Shown: piece after piece, positions 5,482 to 9,213 of the stretch
Numbering within the stretch: the first letter of the stretch is position 1
How the letters are laid out: each line of letters begins with the position of its first letter
Assembly (NCBI GenBank): GCA_016875755.1
Contig: VGOX01000064.1
Coordinates: forward strand, 1 to 9,213
Direction of reading: 5' to 3'
Length of the DNA: 9,213 nucleotides
DNA from: Chloroflexota bacterium
GTDB taxonomy: Bacteria; Chloroflexota; Anaerolineae; Anaerolineales; Villigracilaceae
Translations under genes and position numbers: made by a program
Notes under the pieces: generated by a model
What the model saw: only the letters and a program-made list of their open reading frames with translations
Told to the model about the DNA's origin: nothing
The model's database searches: none

Positions 5482-5964
5482 ATGACCATCCCACTCATTA
5501 CACCCGGCGACCCTGCCCCCGATTTTGAACTGACCGATGTGAATGGCAATGCCATTCGTCTTTCCAGTTATCACGGAAGCAAACCCGTTGTCCTCGCTTT
5601 TTTACGCGGCTTCATGTGACCGTACTGTCGCGCGCAGTTGGCGCGTATGCGCGATCATTATGCCGAGTTTCAAGCACGCAGTGCGGAGATCATCGCTGTA
5701 GGTCCCAATGATTTTGAGTCCTTCAAAAAATACTGGGACAAGGAAAATATCCCCTTCATTGGGCTGGCAGACCCCGACCATAAAGTGGCGCGATTGTATC
5801 GTCAGGAAGTCAACATCTTCAAACTCGGGCGCATGCCTCTCAATGGCATCGTCGATAGAAACGGACGCATCCGCTACATTCACTTCGGCGCCTCCACCTC
5901 CGATATTCCCGATAACGAAACATTTCTTAGCGTAATAGACGAACTGAATAAGTCATCAGAGTAG
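5482..5964 (+). CDS. Peroxiredoxin-like (AhpC/TSA, redoxin) selenoprotein with in-frame UGA = Sec46
   Basis: Read through one TGA (5617-5619), this encodes 160 residues of a thioredoxin-fold peroxiredoxin-like protein: GDPAPDFELTDVNG near the N-terminus, VVLAFLRGFM-U-PYCRAQL (36-53), and ADPDHKVARLYRQ (about 97-109). The TGA lies exactly where relatives carry the first Cys of RGxxCPYC, giving Sec46-Pro-Tyr-Cys49. Cys49 aligns with the peroxidatic Cys of Bcp-type enzymes, and Sec46 with their Thr. Coding character is unbroken on both sides, with no frameshift or other stop. Peroxiredoxin-like selenoproteins are an established group. The likely role is thiol-dependent reduction of peroxides or disulfides in the cytoplasm, as no signal peptide is seen. 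The start is 2 bp after the previous stop; no Shine-Dalgarno sequence is clear. If UGA were a true stop, only 45 residues would be made. A sequencing error or real nonsense mutation remains possible. Confidence 0.85.
5621..5649 (+). promoter_or_regulatory. Candidate bacterial SECIS element directing Sec insertion
   Basis: Right after the UGA, CGCGC (5631-5635) pairs with GCGCG (5641-5645) to close a 5-nt loop AGUUG. Its second base, G5637, is the 18th nucleotide after UGA. Bacterial SECIS hairpins need a G in the first two apical-loop bases at about this distance, and E. coli fdhF has AGGUCU in a similar place. An outer stem CGUA/UAUG (5621-5624 with 5646-5649, one G-U) can close it across a 5' bulge containing U. 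A competing stem, GUCGCGC with GCGCGAU (5627-5633 with 5649-5655), is also possible. The fold was drawn by eye. Confidence 0.6.
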
Positions 5965-5965
5965 C

Positions 5966-7000
5966 ATGACTATTGGACGCATTGCTTTTCTTGGCTCTGG
6001 TGAAACCTCTCTCGCAGGTGGAAGAATCTTCGAGATGCTCGCCCGCCTCATCCCTGACCCGTTGCGGGTTGCCATCTTGGAAACTCCTGCTGGCTTTGAG
6101 TTAAACGCCTCTCTCGTGGCTGGACGTGTAGGTGACTTCCTCAAGACCCGCCTGCAAAATTACAAACCCACTATAGACCTGATCCCCGCCCGCAAAAAGG
6201 GGACAGAGTTCAGCCCTGATAATCCTGAAATTCTCCAACCGCTGTTGCAAGCCAACTTCATCTTTATGGGACCTGGCAGCCCCAGTTACACGGCCCGTCA
6301 GTTGCAGGGCACACTTGCGTGGGATATTATTCGCGCGCGCCATCGGCAGGGCGCAACTCTTGTCTTTGCCTCCGCCGCAACCATCTCTGTTGGCCAGTCC
6401 ATTTTGCCTGTCTACGAAATTTACAAAGTGGGGGAAGATGTCCACGTTAAAGACGGCTTGAACTTCTTTTCCGATTTTGGCATGCAAGTCTCCTTCATCC
6501 CGCATTGGAACTCCGCTGAAGGCGGCGTGGACTTGGATACCAGCCGTTGTTTTGTCGGCATGGAACGCTTTGATCAATGGCGCGCACTCACCCCGCCTGA
6601 AAGTATCATTGTCGGCTTGGATGAACACTCCGGCATCATCATGGATTTTGAAAAGCAAATCTGTGATGTGCATGGCGTCAGTTCGGTCACTGTGGCAAAA
6701 CAGAATGGCATGGAAATTTATCCAGCAGGGGCAAAATTCCCTTTAAGTGAATTAGGCGAACCAACCCTGCCCGAATCCCTCAAGGACGGAATCCGCTCTG
6801 AGGTGTGGGCGATGCTCGAAAAATTTAATGTATCCGAAGAGGAAAGACCCTCAGCTGAGGTAGTGGCATTACTCGAGCAACGAAAACAAGCTCGTGCCTC
6901 CAAAAATTTTGCCGAATCTGACCGCCTGCGTGATGTCATTTCTGCACTGGGCTGGACGGTAAAAGACACAAAAGATGGACAACAATTGGAAAAACGATAA
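5966..7000 (+). CDS. Cyanophycinase/peptidase S51-like protein fused to a CysRS C-terminal-like module
   Basis: Residues 1 to about 255 of this 344-residue protein look like the class I glutamine-amidotransferase-like fold of cyanophycinase and dipeptidase E. The marks are IAFLGSGETS (6-15), IFMGPGSPSYTARQL (99-113), the nucleophile-elbow region VFASAAT with Ser136, IPHWNSAEGG (178-187) and GLDEHSGIIMD (217-227). The usual GxSAG elbow reads A-S-A-A here, so catalysis is uncertain. The last part (about 296-342: EVVALLEQRKQARASKNFAESDRLRD...LGWTVKDTKDG) matches in pattern the C-terminal domain of cysteinyl-tRNA synthetase (CysS/YqeB type), which has no catalytic role by itself. No CysRS catalytic HIGH or KMSKS motif is present. 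The ATG follows the selenoprotein stop by one base, so translational coupling is likely. Confidence 0.8.
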   Translation: MTIGRIAFLGSGETSLAGGRIFEMLARLIPDPLRVAILETPAGFELNASLVAGRVGDFLKTRLQNYKPTIDLIPARKKGTEFSPDNPEILQPLLQANFIFMGPGSPSYTARQLQGTLAWDIIRARHRQGATLVFASAATISVGQSILPVYEIYKVGEDVHVKDGLNFFSDFGMQVSFIPHWNSAEGGVDLDTSRCFVGMERFDQWRALTPPESIIVGLDEHSGIIMDFEKQICDVHGVSSVTVAKQNGMEIYPAGAKFPLSELGEPTLPESLKDGIRSEVWAMLEKFNVSEEERPSAEVVALLEQRKQARASKNFAESDRLRDVISALGWTVKDTKDGQQLEKR

Positions 7001-7002
7001 AC

Positions 7003-7040
7003 CTATTTCCCATTCACTATTCCCCATTTACCATTTACCG
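7003..7040 (+). repeat. Short CCATTTACC-type tandem tract between genes
   Basis: The gap after the previous stop contains CCCATTCAC, then two overlapping copies of CCATTTACC (7024-7032 and 7031-7039), on a pyrimidine-rich strand. It is a degenerate short tandem tract with no obvious stem. It resembles the other low-complexity words filling junctions in this window only in position, not in sequence. Confidence 0.4.
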
Positions 7041-7062
7041 ATCTTTGTCTGACAAAATGCGA

Positions 7063-7068
7063 TAAAAT
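7063..7068 (+). promoter_or_regulatory. Weak candidate -10 box (TAAAAT) for the nucleoside phosphorylase gene
   Basis: TAAAAT matches five of six bases of the -10 consensus and lies 30 bp before the start codon, leaving a leader with a ribosome site. TTGTCT at 7045-7050 is only 12 bp upstream, too close for a normal -35. The repeat tract, change of functional theme and strong ribosome site make a new transcription unit here plausible. Confidence 0.3.
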
Positions 7069-7097
7069 AACCGCGCAAGATTTCACAAGGAGTTTTT

Positions 7098-8393
7098 ATG
7101 CGCGCGGTAGATATCATCATCAAAAAACGCGATAAAGGACAATTAACTGCACAGGAGATCGAATTCTTTGTGCGGGGTTTTACGAATGGGGATATTCCAG
7201 ACTATCAGGCTTCCTCTTTTGCGATGGCGGTGCTGCTCAATGGCATGACGCCTTTCGAAACCACCGATCTTACCCTTGCAATGGCACGCTCCGGGCAGGT
7301 GTTAGACCTCTCCAAAGTTGTTGACATTGCCGTGGACAAACACTCCTCGGGTGGTGTGGGGGACAAGACCAGCATCTCCGTCATGCCGATGGTGGCAGCC
7401 TGCGGGTTGCCCGTTGGCAAAATGTCTGGCCGCGGGCTTGGCTTTAGCGGTGGCACGCTCGATAAGCTTGAATCCATCCCCGGCTACCGTGTGGATCTGA
7501 CCACTGATGAATTCAAAAAGCAGTTAAAAGAAAAAGGGATCGTACTTACAGGACAATCGCTCGACCTTGCCCCTGCGGACGGCAAAATGTACGCCCTGCG
7601 CGATGTGACGGGCACAGTTCCCTCCATGCCGTTGATCGCCTCTTCGATCATGTGCAAGAAGATCGCTGGAGGTGCGAACGCTATTGTGTTGGATGTCAAA
7701 GTGGGGCTTGGCGCCTTCATGCAAACCCTTGAAGAAGGGCGCGAACTTGCCGAACTCATGGTGGATATTGGTCGTCTTGCAGGGCGCAAAACGTCCGCCC
7801 TGCTTTCAGATATGAATCAGCCGCTCGGTGCTGCGGTGGGAAATGCGCTTGAAATGGTCGAAGCCATCGAAACCCTACACGGCGGCGGGCCTGCCGATTT
7901 TCGTGAACATTGTTTGCATTTGGCGGCGCACGTGCTGTTTCTTGGTCAACGTGCAAAAGATCTGACCGAAGCCCGCGCTCTAGCGGAAAAATCCATTGCA
8001 GACGGCAGCGCATTGAAAACCTTGCGCATGCTCGTTGAAGCGCAAGGCGGCGACCCTGCCTATGTGGATGATGTTTCTAAATTTGAACGCGCAAAATACA
8101 TCGAGGTGGTAAAAGCTCCCCGCAGCGGATTTATCTCCCAGGTCCATGCAAGAATCGTTGGCGAAGCCGCTGTCGCCTTAGGTGCGGGGCGTGCGAAGAA
8201 GGGCGATCCCATTGACCATGCCGTCGGCTTCATCATCCACAAAAAAGTGGGTGACCGTGTGGAAAAAGACGAGCCGCTGTTTGAAATTCATGCCAACGAC
8301 CAGACAAAATTGGCAGAGGCTCGTAACGAAGTTCTCTCGGCACATCAGTTCAGCGACAAATCTGTGCCGCCATTGCCGCTGTTTTACGAGTAA
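7098..8393 (+). CDS. pdp: Pyrimidine-nucleoside phosphorylase
   Basis: This 431-residue enzyme cleaves pyrimidine nucleosides with phosphate to the free base and (deoxy)ribose-1-phosphate in nucleoside salvage. It carries the family signature SGRGLGFSGGTLDKLESIPG at 110-129, the phosphate loop DKHSSGGVGDK (80-90), and the base-binding set Arg168, Ser183 and Lys187 (ALRDV...IASSIMCKK), matching Arg171, Ser186 and Lys190 of E. coli thymidine phosphorylase. A C-terminal PYNP_C domain follows (about 345-431). Lys108 before MSGRG is the residue reported in Bacillus pyrimidine-nucleoside phosphorylase where thymidine phosphorylases have Met, so I favour uridine plus thymidine activity over deoA. 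Length is normal. ATG 7098 has an ideal AAGGAG at 7087-7092 with five bases of spacing, the strongest ribosome site in the window. Confidence 0.94.
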   Translation: MRAVDIIIKKRDKGQLTAQEIEFFVRGFTNGDIPDYQASSFAMAVLLNGMTPFETTDLTLAMARSGQVLDLSKVVDIAVDKHSSGGVGDKTSISVMPMVAACGLPVGKMSGRGLGFSGGTLDKLESIPGYRVDLTTDEFKKQLKEKGIVLTGQSLDLAPADGKMYALRDVTGTVPSMPLIASSIMCKKIAGGANAIVLDVKVGLGAFMQTLEEGRELAELMVDIGRLAGRKTSALLSDMNQPLGAAVGNALEMVEAIETLHGGGPADFREHCLHLAAHVLFLGQRAKDLTEARALAEKSIADGSALKTLRMLVEAQGGDPAYVDDVSKFERAKYIEVVKAPRSGFISQVHARIVGEAAVALGAGRAKKGDPIDHAVGFIIHKKVGDRVEKDEPLFEIHANDQTKLAEARNEVLSAHQFSDKSVPPLPLFYE

Positions 8394-8407
8394 AATAGCG
8401 TATAGCC

Positions 8408-8436
8408 TTGCGAATTCTTAAAGAATCAGGCATACT
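8408..8436 (+). promoter_or_regulatory. Possible promoter with internal dyad upstream of the TPR gene
   Basis: TTGCGA (8408-8413) and CATACT (8431-8436) are separated by 17 bp, each matching four of six consensus bases. Between them lies the 13-bp perfect dyad ATTCTT-A-AAGAAT (8414-8426), a possible operator. A second short palindrome, TGTATATACA, is at 8451-8460. The 93-bp gap 8394-8486 contains no terminator that I can see for the preceding gene. All of this is weak. Confidence 0.3.
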
Positions 8437-8486
8437 TAAATACAGATGTTTGTATATACATGGCAATCGAAAAATAGGCACCCGGA

Positions 8487-9213
8487 ATGGCAAAAGTCTC
8501 TCTGAGAATTTATAACCGCGAAATCGAACAGCTCATCGAGCAAGGTCACACCGATGAGGCGATTGCCCATTGCCGCCACATCCTCAGGACCTTCCCAAAA
8601 CACCTTGAAACCTATCGTGTTCTAGGCAAAGCCTATCTCGAAGCACGCCGCTACAGTGATGTGGTGGATATTTTCAGCCGTTTGCTCATGGCAGTGCCCG
8701 ATGATTTTGTTGCGCACGTTGGCTTGAGCATTATTCGAGATGAAGAAAATAAACTCGATGACGCCATCTGGCACATGGAGCGCGCCTTCGAAGCGCAGCC
8801 TTCCAACGCCGCCATTCAGGGTGAATTGCAGCGGCTGTATGGTCGTCGTGATGGGATGGAGCCGCCCAAAGTCCGCATGACGCGTGGCGCATTGGCGCGT
8901 GTGTATGTGCAGGGTGAGTTGTATCCGCAAGCCATCAGTGAGATTCGCGCTGTTCTGGCGGAAGATCCCCAACGCACCGATATGCAGGTCATGCTTGCGT
9001 TATCTTATTTCAAAAGCGGACAAAAATCTGACGCCTCCGACCTGTGCAATCAATTACTCAAACGCTACCCCTACTGCTACGATGCAAACCGCATCATGGT
9101 AGACCTTCTGCCTGCCACAACAGGCACTGCTAAAAGCACGCAAGTCTATCGCATGCGCATCGGCGAGCTTGACCCCTACGCCAACTTTGCCCGAGGCTCC
9201 ATCTTCCACGCCG
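8487..9213 (+). CDS. TPR-repeat protein, N-terminal part (runs off window end)
   Basis: An open frame runs from ATG 8487 to the window end without a stop, giving at least 242 residues. It begins MAKVSLRIYNREIEQLIEQG. It then shows helix-turn-helix repeats with tetratricopeptide spacing: EAIAHCRHILRTFPKHLETY, a block around VVDIFSRLLMAVPDDFVAHV, AIWHMERAFEAQPSNAAIQ, AISEIRAVLAEDPQRTDMQV, and ASDLCNQLLKRYPYCYDANR. There is no signal peptide, so this part is cytoplasmic or is a protein-interaction module. Such proteins act as scaffolds; no partner can be named. The ribosome site is weak (CCGGA just upstream). The true length and any C-terminal domain are outside the window. Confidence 0.85.
   Translation, partial: MAKVSLRIYNREIEQLIEQGHTDEAIAHCRHILRTFPKHLETYRVLGKAYLEARRYSDVVDIFSRLLMAVPDDFVAHVGLSIIRDEENKLDDAIWHMERAFEAQPSNAAIQGELQRLYGRRDGMEPPKVRMTRGALARVYVQGELYPQAISEIRAVLAEDPQRTDMQVMLALSYFKSGQKSDASDLCNQLLKRYPYCYDANRIMVDLLPATTGTAKSTQVYRMRIGELDPYANFARGSIFHA

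Noticed and set aside
5482..5619. A truncated 45-codon pseudogene plus a separate downstream gene starting at 5650
   Set aside because: The frame is unchanged across the TGA, the TGA replaces a known redox Cys, and a SECIS-like hairpin follows; a single selenoprotein explains all three better.
7003..7040. CRISPR-like repeat array
   Set aside because: The units are about 9 bp, overlap, and have no spacers; it is a degenerate simple repeat.
7098..8393. Naming the phosphorylase deoA
   Set aside because: Lys108 before MSGRG and the 431-residue length favour the pyrimidine-nucleoside phosphorylase type over thymidine-specific enzymes, though the distinction rests on one residue.

Overview
The window looks like chromosomal DNA from an uncultured Chloroflexota bacterium, probably class Anaerolineae. 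The reasons are the ruvB / DUF2905 / queA order, the style of the encoded proteins, and short repeats such as CCTTCGACAAGCTCAGG inside coding sequence. This placement is an inference from recall, not from a search. Every gene I can support lies on the + strand with short gaps or overlaps, so much of positions 240-7000 could be co-transcribed. No transposase, integrase, CRISPR array, tRNA or rRNA was seen.

Positions 1-221 hold no gene but are rich in RNA structure. They contain the 3' half of one GEMM-I type (cyclic-dinucleotide) riboswitch aptamer and a complete second copy in tandem. These are followed by a terminator-like hairpin and a second GC-rich hairpin whose 3' arm could pair with the aptamer tails. 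A TATAAT box sits so that transcription would begin at or next to the ruvB ATG.

Positions 240-2629 carry ruvB (Holliday-junction motor), a small DUF2905 membrane protein and queA (queuosine tRNA modification), a grouping seen in many bacteria. Positions 2697-5123 carry a family-5 type uracil-DNA glycosylase with four probable Fe-S cysteines, then two unrelated membrane-anchored or exported alpha/beta hydrolases. Several junctions contain short repeat or palindromic tracts of different families.

Positions 5123-7000 contain the most interesting part. A small unrecognised protein is followed by a peroxiredoxin-like gene (5482-5964) with one in-frame TGA at codon 46. The TGA falls exactly at the first Cys of the family's C-P-Y-C motif and is followed by a GC-rich hairpin of the bacterial SECIS kind. 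I read it as a selenoprotein with a Sec-Pro-Tyr-Cys active site, not a broken gene. Next comes a cyanophycinase/peptidase-S51-like protein fused to a C-terminal module resembling the C-terminus of cysteinyl-tRNA synthetase.

Positions 7098-8393 encode a pyrimidine-nucleoside phosphorylase with a strong ribosome binding site. From 8487 to the window end is the N-terminal part of a TPR-repeat protein that runs off the edge.
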